A stretch of 56,547 nt of DNA from an uncultured Prevotellaceae bacterium (lineage in GTDB: Bacteria; Bacteroidota; Bacteroidia; Bacteroidales; Muribaculaceae), in contig CAMVAP010000018.1 of assembly GCA_947165485.1 (NCBI GenBank), positions 1 to 56,547 on the forward strand, written 5' to 3'. The translations under genes and the position numbers were made by a program. Shown here one piece after another: positions 8,049 to 16,246 of the stretch (position 1 is its first letter; every line of letters starts with the position of its first letter). The notes beneath the pieces were generated by a model that saw only the letters and a list, made by a program, of their open reading frames with translations, searched no databases and was not told where the DNA came from.

Positions 8049-8341
8049 TGAATCATGAAAGCACAACGCCGATAGAACTGATTTTCACCCACTACGGCAC
8101 CAGCAGGAGTTATTCTTTTATTCTCTATGACAAGCCACTGCAGGAAAAGGAGAAAGATGACCTCAACAGGCTGGATAGCAACATCGTGCTCAACGACACC
8201 GTTGTGCTGCGGTGCGACAACTATTACGTGTGGCTAGAGTTCCCCGAGGACAATCTTCTCCACATCCAGCCCGAACTCGTCAACAAATACATGGCCACAT
8301 GCTTCCCCGACAAGCAACAATTCCGCCCATTCCCTCAATAG
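8048..8341 (+). CDS. Small protein coupled to the 6909 gene, unknown function
   Basis: 97 aa. Its ATG shares a base with the upstream stop codon (TAATG), which decides the start. No signal peptide or membrane helix. It is rich in acidic and aromatic residues (NYYVWLEFPEDNLLHI). Not recognised. The coupling suggests it acts with the membrane protein encoded just before it, perhaps as a cytosolic partner; this is inference from gene order. Confidence 0.65.
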   Translation: MNHESTTPIELIFTHYGTSRSYSFILYDKPLQEKEKDDLNRLDSNIVLNDTVVLRCDNYYVWLEFPEDNLLHIQPELVNKYMATCFPDKQQFRPFPQ

Positions 8342-8356
8342 TATCACGCAACTCTC

Positions 8357-8452
8357 ATTCCGTAAAATTCGTGATTTTTCAGGAATATATTCCGCAAAAT
8401 TCATGATTTTTCGGGAATACATTCCGTAAAACTCATGATTATTCGGGAATTT
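8357..8452. repeat. Three tandem 32-bp repeats
   Basis: Units begin ATTCCG at 8357, 8389 and 8421, and each ends close to GGAAT, so every unit is itself a weak hairpin (ATTCC...GGAAT). Units differ by a few bases and there are no spacers. The array lies just after the stop at 8341 and before the mgtE terminator. Confidence 0.9.
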
Positions 8453-8480
8453 CAATGCTTTCGAGCTGAAAATCGCCCAT

Positions 8481-8523
8481 AAAAAAACAAGAAAGGCAAA
8501 AACAAAACATTTGCCTTTCTTGT
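8481..8523 (-). terminator. Terminator of mgtE
   Basis: ACAAGAAAGGCAAA (8487-8500) pairs perfectly with TTTGCCTTTCTTGT (8510-8523) around a nine-base loop. The A-run 8481-8487 gives a U-tract on the minus strand. It is 47 bp past the mgtE stop. Confidence 0.88.
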
Positions 8524-8569
8524 ACTTCTTGTCTTCACCCCTTGTTTGTACGGGGTATGCCGTTATCCA

Positions 8570-9964
8570 TCAGCCCATAAAGGAGGAGAACACGTTGATG
8601 AGCCAGCCGCTGATGGCCATGTAAATCGTGATGCCCACGATATCGTTGGTCACGGTGACAAAGGGGCCTGTTGCAATAGCGGGGTCAATCTTGAGGCGTT
8701 CCAGCACCAGAGGCACCACCGTGCCAAACAGCGAGGCAAACATCACTACCAGGAACAGCGATGTGGTCACCGCCGCAGCGGCGATATTGGACTTGGTCGC
8801 GTTGTCATCAACGGGGAAGAAGCGGGTATATAGGAAAATGAGCAGACCCATCACCAGGGCATTGATCAGCGCCGTACTGAACTCCTTGAACAAGTGCTTG
8901 CCCACGTGCTTGATGTCCAGGCTACCGTTGGCAAGGCCTTGCACGACGATAGCGCTCGACTGGGTGCCCACGTTACCACCCGTGCCGCCAATCAACGGGA
9001 TGAACAATGCCAGGCCAGGCAGGATGCGCAACAGGTCGGCATCGCCCTCGCCGCCACCCAGGATCAGAGCGTTGATAATACCACCCACCAAGCCAATGAG
9101 CAGCCACGGCAGTCGGGCACGCACCTGGCGAAAGACGTTGTCATCGGTCTCGATGTCGCCCCAGATACCTGATGCCAACTGGTAGTCGTCCTCTCCTTGC
9201 TCGCGCACGCGGTCGATGATGTCATCAACGGTGATGCGGCCTACCAGGCGACCGATGCTATCGACGACGGGCATCGCCACGAGGTCATATTTTTCGAAGT
9301 CGAGGGCCACGTCCTCGATGTGGGTGTCGGTGCGCACGCTCAGCGGGTCAGGCTCCATGACATGCTTGATCTTGCTGGCCGAGGGGTTGGTAATCGTCGT
9401 TTTCAACGGGAAAATTCCCTTCAGACGGTTATCGTCATCGACCACATAGATGTTGTAAATCTCGTCCAGATCCTCGGCCTGCTGGCGCATTGCCTTGATG
9501 CAGTCGGGCATCGACATGTTCTCGTTGACGACAATCATCTCGGTGGACATGTAACCACCAGCGGTGTCCTCGTCATATTGCAACAGGTCAACAATATCGC
9601 CTGCCTGCTCCACGTCATCAATATGGCTGATGACGTCCTCACGGTCCTCCTCATCCAGTTCCTGGATCACGTCAACGGCATCGTTGGCGTCCATCTGTTC
9701 CACCTGCTTGGCGATTTCCTCATTGGGCATCAACTCCATCAGGTCGTGGCGCTGATCCTCGTCCAGTTCCACCAGCACATCGGCTGCGGTCTCGTCATCG
9801 AGCAGCAGCATGATGAACAGGGCATCCTCGGTATCCAGGTCGCCCACGAGTTCGGCTATATCGGCAGGGTGTAAGTCCTCAATCTGGGCACGCACCTGAT
9901 CCTCATCCTTCTTGGCAATCAATTCGTTGAGGTTCAACAGATAATCCTCGGTAAATTCCTTCAT
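8570..9964 (-). CDS. mgtE: Magnesium transporter MgtE
   Basis: 464 aa, standard length. It is an Mg2+-gated inner-membrane channel for magnesium. The N-terminal superhelical domain of about 130 residues is strongly acidic and precedes two CBS domains (about 135-255), which together sense cytosolic Mg2+. Five transmembrane helices follow, with GGTGGNVGTQSS in the pore region. The characteristic PAIATGPFVTVTNDIVG stretch in the last part carries the selectivity aspartate. The gene lies 84 bp downstream of rsmA on the same strand, a pairing often seen in Bacteroidetes. It is followed by a strong terminator. Confidence 0.96.
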   Translation of the reverse strand: MKEFTEDYLLNLNELIAKKDEDQVRAQIEDLHPADIAELVGDLDTEDALFIMLLLDDETAADVLVELDEDQRHDLMELMPNEEIAKQVEQMDANDAVDVIQELDEEDREDVISHIDDVEQAGDIVDLLQYDEDTAGGYMSTEMIVVNENMSMPDCIKAMRQQAEDLDEIYNIYVVDDDNRLKGIFPLKTTITNPSASKIKHVMEPDPLSVRTDTHIEDVALDFEKYDLVAMPVVDSIGRLVGRITVDDIIDRVREQGEDDYQLASGIWGDIETDDNVFRQVRARLPWLLIGLVGGIINALILGGGEGDADLLRILPGLALFIPLIGGTGGNVGTQSSAIVVQGLANGSLDIKHVGKHLFKEFSTALINALVMGLLIFLYTRFFPVDDNATKSNIAAAAVTTSLFLVVMFASLFGTVVPLVLERLKIDPAIATGPFVTVTNDIVGITIYMAISGWLINVFSSFMG

Positions 9965-10019
9965 TGCATTTCAAGTGTCTTTAGGGTTGAATAATGTGGC
10001 TTGGCTTTAATGGGAAACG

Positions 10020-10038
10020 GGCCTCTCCATGGGAGGCC
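10020..10038. other. Hairpin between rsmA and mgtE
   Basis: GGCCTC (10020-10025) pairs with GAGGCC (10033-10038) in the 84-nt rsmA-mgtE spacer, 11 bp past the rsmA stop. The U-tract on the minus strand is poor, so it is more likely a processing or stabilising hairpin than a full terminator. Confidence 0.5.
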
Positions 10039-10048
10039 GGTCCAACCG

Positions 10049-10840
10049 TCAAGGGACCGACTGCGGCTGCTCCATGGCAAGCCGCGTCAGGGCAATGAAA
10101 TCCTCAACGCCCAGTTGCTCGGGACGTTGTCGGAATACATCCCGCTCCATCACCGACGGGTCAGCCATGAACATCGGCTTCAACGAGCTGCGCAGCATCT
10201 TGCGCCGCTGCCCGAAGGAAGCCTTCACGATGCGCTTAAACATGCGTTCGTCCACCCCCAGGTCGGTCACGTCGTTGCGCACGAGACGGATGACTCCGCT
10301 CTTGACCTTGGGCGGGGGATTAAAGACATGCTCATCGACCGTGAACAGGTAATCGATGTCATACCATGCCTGCAAGAGTACCGACAGGATACCGTATGTC
10401 TTGCTGCCTGGTGGCTCGGCGATGCGTTGCGCCACCTCGCGCTGCAACATGCCGCTACAGCACAGCACCTGGTCGCGGTAATCCAGTACCTTGAAGAAAA
10501 TCTGTGTCGAGATATTGTAGGGGTAATTGCCAATGATGCAGAAGGGCCTGTCGCCATAGAGCTTGCTCAAGTCCATCTTGAGGAAATCCTCACCGATGAT
10601 GCGCCCGTGCAATTGCGGATAGGCCACCTCCAGGTAGTCCACGCTCTCGCGATCGAGCTCGACCACCGTCAGGTCTAGCCCCATTTCAAGGAGGAACTGA
10701 GTAAGCACACCCATGCCCGGACCCACCTCAAGCACGGGCAAGTGCTTGTAATCGTTCAGGGTGTGGGCAATGCGCTCGGCGATCGACAAATCGGTCAAGA
10801 AATGCTGCCCAAGTGACTTTTTTGCTCTAACTTTCCGCAT
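10049..10840 (-). CDS. rsmA: 16S rRNA (adenine-1518/1519-N6)-dimethyltransferase
   Basis: 263 aa from the ATG at 10840 (MRKVRAKKSLGQHFL). An upstream extension is open but lies beyond the promoter, so I reject it. KsgA dimethylates two adjacent adenines in helix 45 of 16S rRNA, a late step of small-subunit maturation. The opening KKSLGQHFL, SAM motif LEVGPGMGVL, acidic VELDRESV and catalytic NYPYNIST are all present. The C-terminal domain has the KVKSGVIRL and FGQRRKMLRSSL blocks. First gene of an rsmA-mgtE unit. Confidence 0.95.
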   Translation of the reverse strand: MRKVRAKKSLGQHFLTDLSIAERIAHTLNDYKHLPVLEVGPGMGVLTQFLLEMGLDLTVVELDRESVDYLEVAYPQLHGRIIGEDFLKMDLSKLYGDRPFCIIGNYPYNISTQIFFKVLDYRDQVLCCSGMLQREVAQRIAEPPGSKTYGILSVLLQAWYDIDYLFTVDEHVFNPPPKVKSGVIRLVRNDVTDLGVDERMFKRIVKASFGQRRKMLRSSLKPMFMADPSVMERDVFRQRPEQLGVEDFIALTRLAMEQPQSVP

Positions 10841-10857
10841 TTTTGGTCTTTTATTGT

Positions 10858-10865
10858 TACCTTTG
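10858..10865 (+). promoter_or_regulatory. -7 box of the flippase-like gene at 10933
   Basis: TACCTTTG matches the -7 consensus exactly. Start of transcription would be about 10872, inside the leader of the oppositely oriented rsmA transcript. Confidence 0.65.
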
Positions 10866-10896
10866 CACGCTCCGATGCGTGACAGATACCAATTTG

Positions 10897-10904
10897 CAAA
10901 GGTA
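10897..10904 (-). promoter_or_regulatory. rsmA: -7 box of rsmA
   Basis: On the minus strand TACCTTTG lies about 57 bp before the rsmA ATG. The start of transcription would be near 10890, so the rsmA leader overlaps the leader of the plus-strand gene by roughly 20 nt. Confidence 0.65.
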
Positions 10905-10932
10905 GCCATTTTTTGGCGCATAGCAGCATCGG

Positions 10933-12021
10933 ATGTCACATTTTAACGCATCAAAATTGAAAAAAGACGTGAAAAAGGCTATTTCCTACCTCGTGAAATA
11001 CGGCATCCCTCTCGTCATCGGCGTGGGGTTGATGTACTTCCTGTACAAGAACGTGGACATCACCAGCATGATGGATTCCTTGAAAAATGATGTCAACTAC
11101 TGGTGGTTTGCAGCAGTGGCAGCAGTCAGCATCATGAGCCATGTGTTCAGGGCCTTGAGATGGCGATTGCAGCTCAACGCCATCAACGTGAAGCCGTCCT
11201 TCAGCGCTGTGTTGAACAGCATTTTCGGCACCTATGCCGTCAATCTGGTTTTCCCTCGATTGGGTGAGGTGTGGCGTTGTGGATATATTGCCAACCGGCA
11301 GAAGGCCTCTGTCACCCAGGTCATGGGCTCGATGGTGGCCGACCGTCTCACCGATACCGCGACTGTCCTCCTGTTGACTCTTGTGACTTTTCTGCTGGCT
11401 CAAAGCGCTTTTGGGCAATTCTTTGATGCCTATCCGCAGATGAAGGATAACTTCCTCAACATCGCCAGTGATGCTCGCATCTGGCTTGTCACAGCCTTGT
11501 TCATCATCGCTCTGGGATGGATCCTCATCATGAAGACCGAGAACAAGTTCATCAAGAAGCTCCAACTCATGGCACGCAACCTGTGGGAGGGTTTTGCTGG
11601 AATTGCCCGCATGGAGGGCAAGTGGTGGTTCTTGCTGTTGACCATTCTCATCTGGGGATGCTATTATCTCCAACTCTATCTGGCATGCCAAGCCTTTAGC
11701 TTCACCAGCGATTTGAGCGTGCTTGCTGTACTGGTGGTGTTTGTACTCAGCAGCATCGGCATGGGCATTCCCACCAATGGAGGGCTCGGTGCATGGCATG
11801 TGGCCACCATCTTTGGCCTATCCCTCTATGGTGTGGGCGTGTTCTCTCCTTCCCACTTCGACCCACGCGCATCGGCTTTTGCCATGTTTGTTTGGGGGTT
11901 CCAGCAGGTACTGATCATCGCATTGGGCATCTATGCCTTTATCAGCATGTCGATTGACCGCCGACGCATCGAGAGCGGCAAGACCATAGTCGATACGACC
12001 AACGACGAGATCAAATTATAA
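10933..12021 (+). CDS. LPG-synthase-type membrane protein (flippase-like, UPF0104)
   Basis: 362 aa integral membrane protein with about seven to eight helices. The family (lysylphosphatidylglycerol synthase transmembrane region, AglD-like) is recognised from SHVFRALRWRLQL, then NLVFPRLGEVWRCGYI, GSMVADRLTDT, and the late GMGIPTNGGLGAWHV loop. Members are proposed to move or modify lipid-linked substrates; no soluble synthetase domain is attached, so lysyl transfer is not implied. It opens a plus-strand block of envelope genes and is separated from the next gene by a heptamer repeat. Confidence 0.88.
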   Translation: MSHFNASKLKKDVKKAISYLVKYGIPLVIGVGLMYFLYKNVDITSMMDSLKNDVNYWWFAAVAAVSIMSHVFRALRWRLQLNAINVKPSFSAVLNSIFGTYAVNLVFPRLGEVWRCGYIANRQKASVTQVMGSMVADRLTDTATVLLLTLVTFLLAQSAFGQFFDAYPQMKDNFLNIASDARIWLVTALFIIALGWILIMKTENKFIKKLQLMARNLWEGFAGIARMEGKWWFLLLTILIWGCYYLQLYLACQAFSFTSDLSVLAVLVVFVLSSIGMGIPTNGGLGAWHVATIFGLSLYGVGVFSPSHFDPRASAFAMFVWGFQQVLIIALGIYAFISMSIDRRRIESGKTIVDTTNDEIKL

Positions 12022-12029
12022 GAGACACC

Positions 12030-12060
12030 AACTAGAAACTAGGAACTAAAAACTAAAAAC
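12030..12060. repeat. Heptamer repeat AACTARR/AACTAAA, four copies
   Basis: AACTAGA, AACTAGG, AACTAAA and AACTAAA follow directly one after another between the stop at 12021 and the next ATG at 12068. Confidence 0.85.
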
Positions 12061-12067
12061 CCAAATC

Positions 12068-12643
12068 ATGGACGATAATTTCAACGACTATTTCACCGAT
12101 GAGAATATGCCCGAGGAACAACCTCAGGTTCACCAGGAGACTGAACAAGAGAGAGAGGAACGTGAAATCAAGGAGGCCACAATCGAGCGCCGTGGCGCAT
12201 CGGTTAAGATTCTGCTGGCATTCATCATCATCGCGATGGCTTTGTTCCTGGGATGGTGGGTTTGGCAATACTATTTCCACCCCTACCGCGTGAGTCAAGA
12301 AAAAGGATGGATCATGAAAGTCAGCAACGAGGGAACCATTTTCAAGACCCTTGAGGGCGAAATGATCAGGGAGAATTATATCCAAGGCGACATCGGTGTC
12401 ATGACCAGTGACTTCCACTTCTCGATCCCAACCGACAGCCTTGCACGCACCGCCATGCGCTACGCAGGGGACGGACAACGGGTCGTCCTCACCTACAACG
12501 AGTACAAGGGATCTGTACTGTGGCGCGGCAACTCCCGCCACGTCGTCACCAATATCGAGACCGACACCAACCTCGTCAAGCCCAACCCCTACAAGGATGC
12601 CAATCCCGCTTCACAGCAAGAAGGGGACAAGAAAAAGAAATAA
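12068..12643 (+). CDS. Single-pass membrane protein, unknown function
   Basis: 191 aa. An acidic, glutamine-rich cytosolic head of about 45 residues precedes one transmembrane helix (about 53-75, FIIIAMALFLGWWVWQYYF). A periplasmic domain of about 110 residues contains GTIFKTLEGEMI and WRGNSRHVVTNIETD, and the tail is lysine-rich (GDKKKK). This layout is common in Bacteroidales, but no function is established to my knowledge. It lies 46 bp after the flippase-like gene and is followed by a terminator. Confidence 0.75.
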   Translation: MDDNFNDYFTDENMPEEQPQVHQETEQEREEREIKEATIERRGASVKILLAFIIIAMALFLGWWVWQYYFHPYRVSQEKGWIMKVSNEGTIFKTLEGEMIRENYIQGDIGVMTSDFHFSIPTDSLARTAMRYAGDGQRVVLTYNEYKGSVLWRGNSRHVVTNIETDTNLVKPNPYKDANPASQQEGDKKKK

Positions 12644-12670
12644 CCTTAACACACTTTTTCTCAAGCACAT

Positions 12671-12704
12671 AACCACCAAGCCAGCCTTCATCGCTTGGTG
12701 GTTT
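12671..12704 (+). terminator. Terminator after the 12068 gene
   Basis: AACCACCAAGC (12671-12681) pairs perfectly with GCTTGGTGGTT (12693-12703). The following T-tract is short (TTTCC), so efficiency may be moderate. Confidence 0.65.
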
Positions 12705-12771
12705 CCTGTTTGCTTTCTGCCAAAATGTCACTTTTTAACTTTTTTTGATGTCAGTTCCCGAAAAATGTTAC

Positions 12772-12779
12772 TACCTTTG
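12772..12779 (+). promoter_or_regulatory. -7 box of the acyltransferase gene at 12805
   Basis: Exact TACCTTTG; the ATG follows 25 bp later, giving a leader of about 18 nt. The T-rich stretch ending in TTTG at 12744-12747 is slightly too far upstream for a standard -33 box. Confidence 0.7.
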
Positions 12780-12804
12780 CAGTCCGATTTTTTGACTATA
12801 ACTA

Positions 12805-13698
12805 ATGGAAGAAAACAGAATACTAGAAAACAAACCAGAGCAGCCAACCACAGAGCAGCAGCACAAGCCCATCAAGCCCGATATTCTGGACTACGATGAC
12901 GTGTGCCAGATGGCACCCTTCTTCAAGGGCAAGCCCAAGCTGGTCAAGTGGTTGTTCCATCTTCTCGATATTGATGATGTGAACTGGATACACGCTCACA
13001 ACTGCGGCACGCCTGGCGTACCGTTCTGCACAGGCTTGCTCAAGGACCTGAACGCCACCATCACCTACAGCAACGGCCAGGTGCTGGACAACCTGCCCGA
13101 GGGTCCTTTCATCACGGTGAGCAATCACCCCTTTGGCGCTCTAGACGGTGTGATGATGATTCACATCATCGGCCAGCACCGGCCCGATTACAAGTTTATG
13201 GTCAACATGATGCTGAGCAAGATAGGAGGCATGATGCCCAACTTCATTACCGTGGATGCCTTGGCCAGCGATGATCCTGCCAAGCGTGCCGTGTCTATGC
13301 AAGGTATCAGCGACACCATGAAGCACGTCAAGTCAGGTCACCCCATGGGATTCTTCCCCGCTGGTGCCGTGAGCAAGCTCACATGGAACCTGAGGGTAGA
13401 AGACCGTGATTGGCAACCCGTCATCATGCGCCTAATCATGAAACTCAAGGTGCCGGTTATCCCTATCTATATACACGGGCACAACAGCGTCACGTCCATC
13501 ATCCTGGGCGTCATCAGTTGGAAACTGCGCACCCTAAAGTTGCCCAGCGAGGTGTTCCGTCGCAAGAACTACAACTTCCGCGTGAGCGTGCATGACCCCA
13601 TCATGCCCGAGCAATATGAGCAATACAAGACACCCGAGGAATTGGGTGCTTTCCTGAAAGGTGAAACTTACAAGATGAAAAAATGGCAACAAAAATAA
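12805..13698 (+). CDS. PlsC-like lipid acyltransferase
   Basis: 297 aa. The H(X4)D motif NHPFGALDG (about 107-115) is the catalytic site of glycerolipid acyltransferases, and GFFPAGAVS and PVIPIYIHGHN supply the later substrate-binding blocks. It would transfer an acyl chain to a lyso-lipid at the inner membrane. In Bacteroidetes similar proteins act in glycine/ornithine lipid synthesis (GlsA/OlsA type), but no partner N-acyltransferase is nearby, so the substrate is open. Its last 16 bp overlap the next gene. Confidence 0.85.
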   Translation: MEENRILENKPEQPTTEQQHKPIKPDILDYDDVCQMAPFFKGKPKLVKWLFHLLDIDDVNWIHAHNCGTPGVPFCTGLLKDLNATITYSNGQVLDNLPEGPFITVSNHPFGALDGVMMIHIIGQHRPDYKFMVNMMLSKIGGMMPNFITVDALASDDPAKRAVSMQGISDTMKHVKSGHPMGFFPAGAVSKLTWNLRVEDRDWQPVIMRLIMKLKVPVIPIYIHGHNSVTSIILGVISWKLRTLKLPSEVFRRKNYNFRVSVHDPIMPEQYEQYKTPEELGAFLKGETYKMKKWQQK

Positions 13699-14942
13699 CC
13701 GACAACGACATCCGCGCATTAAAGTTGCGCTTTGGCATCGTGGGTGAATCGCCCGCACTGATCGCCGCCATTCGCCGTGCCATGCTCGTGGCTCCCATCG
13801 ACCTGAGTGTGCTCATCATCGGCGAGAGCGGTTCGGGCAAGGAGTCTTTCCCCAAGATCATTCACGAGAGCAGCCCTCGCAAGCACAAGAAATATATCGC
13901 CGTCAACTGCGGTGCCATACCCGAGGGCACCATCGATAGCGAACTCTTTGGTCACGTCAAGGGCTCCTTTACTGGCGCCATTGCCGATCACAAGGGTTAC
14001 TTTGAGGAAGCCGACGGCGGTGTCATCTTCCTGGATGAGGTAGCCGAGATGCCCATGAGCACCCAGGCCCGCCTCCTGCGTGTGCTCGAGAACGGCGAGT
14101 ACCTCCGTGTGGGCGACAGCACCGTCCGTAAGACCAACATACGCGTCGTCGCTGCGACCAACAAGGACATGCTCCAGGCTGTCAAGGACGGCAAGTTCCG
14201 CGAGGATCTTTATTACCGTCTATCCACCGTGCAAATCAATGTGCCGCCACTGCGCGAGAGGGGCGATGACATCGTACTGTTGTCCAGGCTGTTCCTGCGC
14301 AATTTCATCAACGAGAACCGCACCAGCGAGGTCACGCTCACCGAGGACGCCCAGCGTATGCTCAAGGCTTTCCACTGGCCGGGCAACGTGCGCCAACTCA
14401 AGAGCGTTATCGAGCAAGTGGCCCTGTTTGAGTCGGGCAATACGGTCGATGCGGCAACCTTGAGCATGTATATGCCCAACAACCGCAACGCGGCCCTCAC
14501 CGTCCAGTCACAACCCAACTATGACTACAACGCCGAGCGTGAGCAGTTGTTCACACTCATCCTCTCGATGAGGGCCGAGATCGAGGCTCTCAAGAAGCGT
14601 ATGGATGGCGTTGGCCCCACGTCACACGTCTCCTCAACGGTTCACGAACTGAAGCGCGACAGCAACCCGCTGTTTGAGCTAGGAGCCAACTCGGGCGACA
14701 TCAACATGGCATCGCCCTACCGCAACATGCAGCGAGAGGCACAAGAACTGGGACACGTTGACGAGGTCGCCGCCATGGATGTGGAAGGCGAAACAGTCAA
14801 GACTCTCGACGAAACCGAGCGTGAGACCATTGAAAACGCATTGCGACGCAATAATGGCCGGCGCAAACTCACAGCCCAGGAGTTGAACATCTCAGAGCGA
14901 ACACTATACCGCAAAATCAAGCAATACAATCTGGAACAATAG
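13683..14942 (+). CDS. Sigma-54-dependent transcription activator (AAA+ and Fis-type HTH)
   Basis: 419 aa. An ATP-driven activator of RNA polymerase carrying sigma-54. Walker A is GESGSGKE (about 47-54). The sigma-54 contact loop reads GSFTGA (94-99), a Ser variant of GAFTGA. Walker B is GGVIFLDE (112-119) and the arginine-finger region is FREDLYYRL. A C-terminal Fis-like helix-turn-helix (about 385-419, LTAQELNISERTLYRKIKQ) binds DNA. There is no receiver or sensor domain in front, so control must come from another protein or from expression level. It overlaps the acyltransferase gene and shares the stop base region with lptE, so it is co-transcribed with envelope genes. Confidence 0.93.
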   Translation: MATKITDNDIRALKLRFGIVGESPALIAAIRRAMLVAPIDLSVLIIGESGSGKESFPKIIHESSPRKHKKYIAVNCGAIPEGTIDSELFGHVKGSFTGAIADHKGYFEEADGGVIFLDEVAEMPMSTQARLLRVLENGEYLRVGDSTVRKTNIRVVAATNKDMLQAVKDGKFREDLYYRLSTVQINVPPLRERGDDIVLLSRLFLRNFINENRTSEVTLTEDAQRMLKAFHWPGNVRQLKSVIEQVALFESGNTVDAATLSMYMPNNRNAALTVQSQPNYDYNAEREQLFTLILSMRAEIEALKKRMDGVGPTSHVSSTVHELKRDSNPLFELGANSGDINMASPYRNMQREAQELGHVDEVAAMDVEGETVKTLDETERETIENALRRNNGRRKLTAQELNISERTLYRKIKQYNLEQ

Positions 14943-15457
14943 TGAAACGGCTGCTCTTCATATTGACTCTCGCTGTCGCTACTCTAGGATGGGTGGCATG
15001 CATCCCTCGATACACTCTCAACGGCGCATCAATCGACTACAATGTCTATAAGACCATATCCGTCGGCGAGTTTCCTATTCGTGCAGCGCTGGTATATCCA
15101 CCGCTACAGTCGGTATTCGAGAACCGCATCACCGACATGATTTCGCAGCAAACACGGCTGCGGGTGGTGGACACCCGCAACACCGACCTGCATCTTGAAG
15201 GCGAGATCACCAACTACCAGCTCTCGCCACAAGCCGTCGGCGAGGATGCCTACGCCAGCCAAACGCGCTTGACCATCACCGTGCGAGTGCGATACACCGA
15301 CAACAGGAATCAGGCTTTATCCAAGGATTTATCCTTCAGCGCCTATCGAGACTTTCCTAGCAGCGAATTGCTGGTGGATGTGCAGGACGAGCTATGCAAC
15401 CAGATCAGCAAAGACCTAGCCGATCTGATATTTAATGCGACACTGGGTGACTGGTAG
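14942..15457 (+). CDS. lptE: LptE-family lipoprotein
   Basis: 171 aa. LptE plugs the outer-membrane LptD barrel that inserts lipopolysaccharide. GTG start overlapping the upstream stop (TAGTG). A lipoprotein signal ends at VAC (Cys20). After it, YTLNGASIDY and the FENRITDMISQQTRL helix, then DLHLEGEITNY, match the LptE fold. The second half has the TRLTITVRVRYTDNRN strand pattern. Its place before secG and after a sigma-54 activator recurs in Bacteroidales. Confidence 0.85.
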   Translation: MKRLLFILTLAVATLGWVACIPRYTLNGASIDYNVYKTISVGEFPIRAALVYPPLQSVFENRITDMISQQTRLRVVDTRNTDLHLEGEITNYQLSPQAVGEDAYASQTRLTITVRVRYTDNRNQALSKDLSFSAYRDFPSSELLVDVQDELCNQISKDLADLIFNATLGDW

Positions 15458-15468
15458 TTGTTAGTTGA
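15455..15468. repeat. TAGTTGT/TAGTTGA heptamer pair at the lptE stop
   Basis: The lptE stop codon TAG (15455-15457) is the first base triplet of two adjacent heptamers (TAGTTGT, TAGTTGA). The same heptamer is expanded at 51818 and 54992. Confidence 0.6.
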
Positions 15469-15478
15469 CTGGTACAAT

Positions 15479-16240
15479 ATGAAATGGATTGAGGACATCA
15501 AGCAAATGGCCACCGATGAGAGCGCCCCGGTCACCCGAGAGTGGCTGGAGGAGGCTCAGCATGAGGTGCCCTACTGTGTACTGCCCGCCTTACTCTTCCT
15601 CAAGCGCAATGGCGTGAAGGGCAATGAAGAGGTGCTGGCCCGATTGGCTATCACCTGCCCTGACCGACGTGCCCTGGCCTTAATGCTAGGCAAGGACAAT
15701 AGCCTGATCAACAACTTCTACCCTCCTGAAAATTTGCCCGAGACACCCGATACGGTCACCACCATCGACCGATTCTTGGACAACTATGGCAAGACCAGCC
15801 CTGGCGAGATTGAGGCCATCGACCGGGCCATCTTCAACCCTCAGCCCGACTATGCCGACGTGCTGGCCGCACAGGAGAAGCAACATGGTGGCATCAACCT
15901 GCAAGGCGGAGACACCCAGGACGATCTCATCAACAAGTTCATTGCTGAGCAAATGCAACTGGGCGAGCAAGCGGCACAAGCACCCATCACCGAGCCCATA
16001 GGTGAGCAAGAAAAAGCCGAAATCGCCCACGAGACCATCGACGACCCCACCCTTACCGACGACTCGATGTTGAGCGAAAGCCTTGCTAAAATGTACATTG
16101 CAAGACACAAATATTCACAAGCTCTTGAAATTATTGAGCAATTAAGTTTGAAATTTCCAAAAAATAGTATTTACTTTGCAGACCAAATTCGATTTTTAAA
16201 GAAATTGGTCTTAATTGAGACACTAAACGACAAAAAATAA
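15479..16240 (+). CDS. Tetratricopeptide-like protein, unknown function
   Basis: 253 aa from the ATG at 15479; a TTG start at 15458 lies inside the heptamer repeat and is unlikely. The N-terminal half is helical and contains no enzyme motif. The C-terminal 45 residues (SLAKMYIARHKYSQALEIIE and the following KFPKNSIYFADQIRFL) look like a single TPR unit. The coding sequence becomes markedly AT-rich after 16090. It lies between lptE and secG, suggesting an envelope-associated role, without further evidence. Confidence 0.75.
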   Translation: MKWIEDIKQMATDESAPVTREWLEEAQHEVPYCVLPALLFLKRNGVKGNEEVLARLAITCPDRRALALMLGKDNSLINNFYPPENLPETPDTVTTIDRFLDNYGKTSPGEIEAIDRAIFNPQPDYADVLAAQEKQHGGINLQGGDTQDDLINKFIAEQMQLGEQAAQAPITEPIGEQEKAEIAHETIDDPTLTDDSMLSESLAKMYIARHKYSQALEIIEQLSLKFPKNSIYFADQIRFLKKLVLIETLNDKK

Positions 16241-16246
16241 GAAAAA

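Noticed and set aside
8357..8452. Repeats that look at first like a small CRISPR array
   Set aside because: The 32-bp copies are directly adjacent without spacers and no cas gene is near.
10933..12021. Lysyl-phosphatidylglycerol synthase proper (antibiotic-peptide resistance)
   Set aside because: Only the membrane flippase-like part is present; the soluble aminoacyl-transferase domain is missing.
12805..13698. Glycine-lipid biosynthesis gene glsA
   Set aside because: The PlsC fold fits, but the partner N-acyltransferase is not adjacent, so the specific name is not justified.
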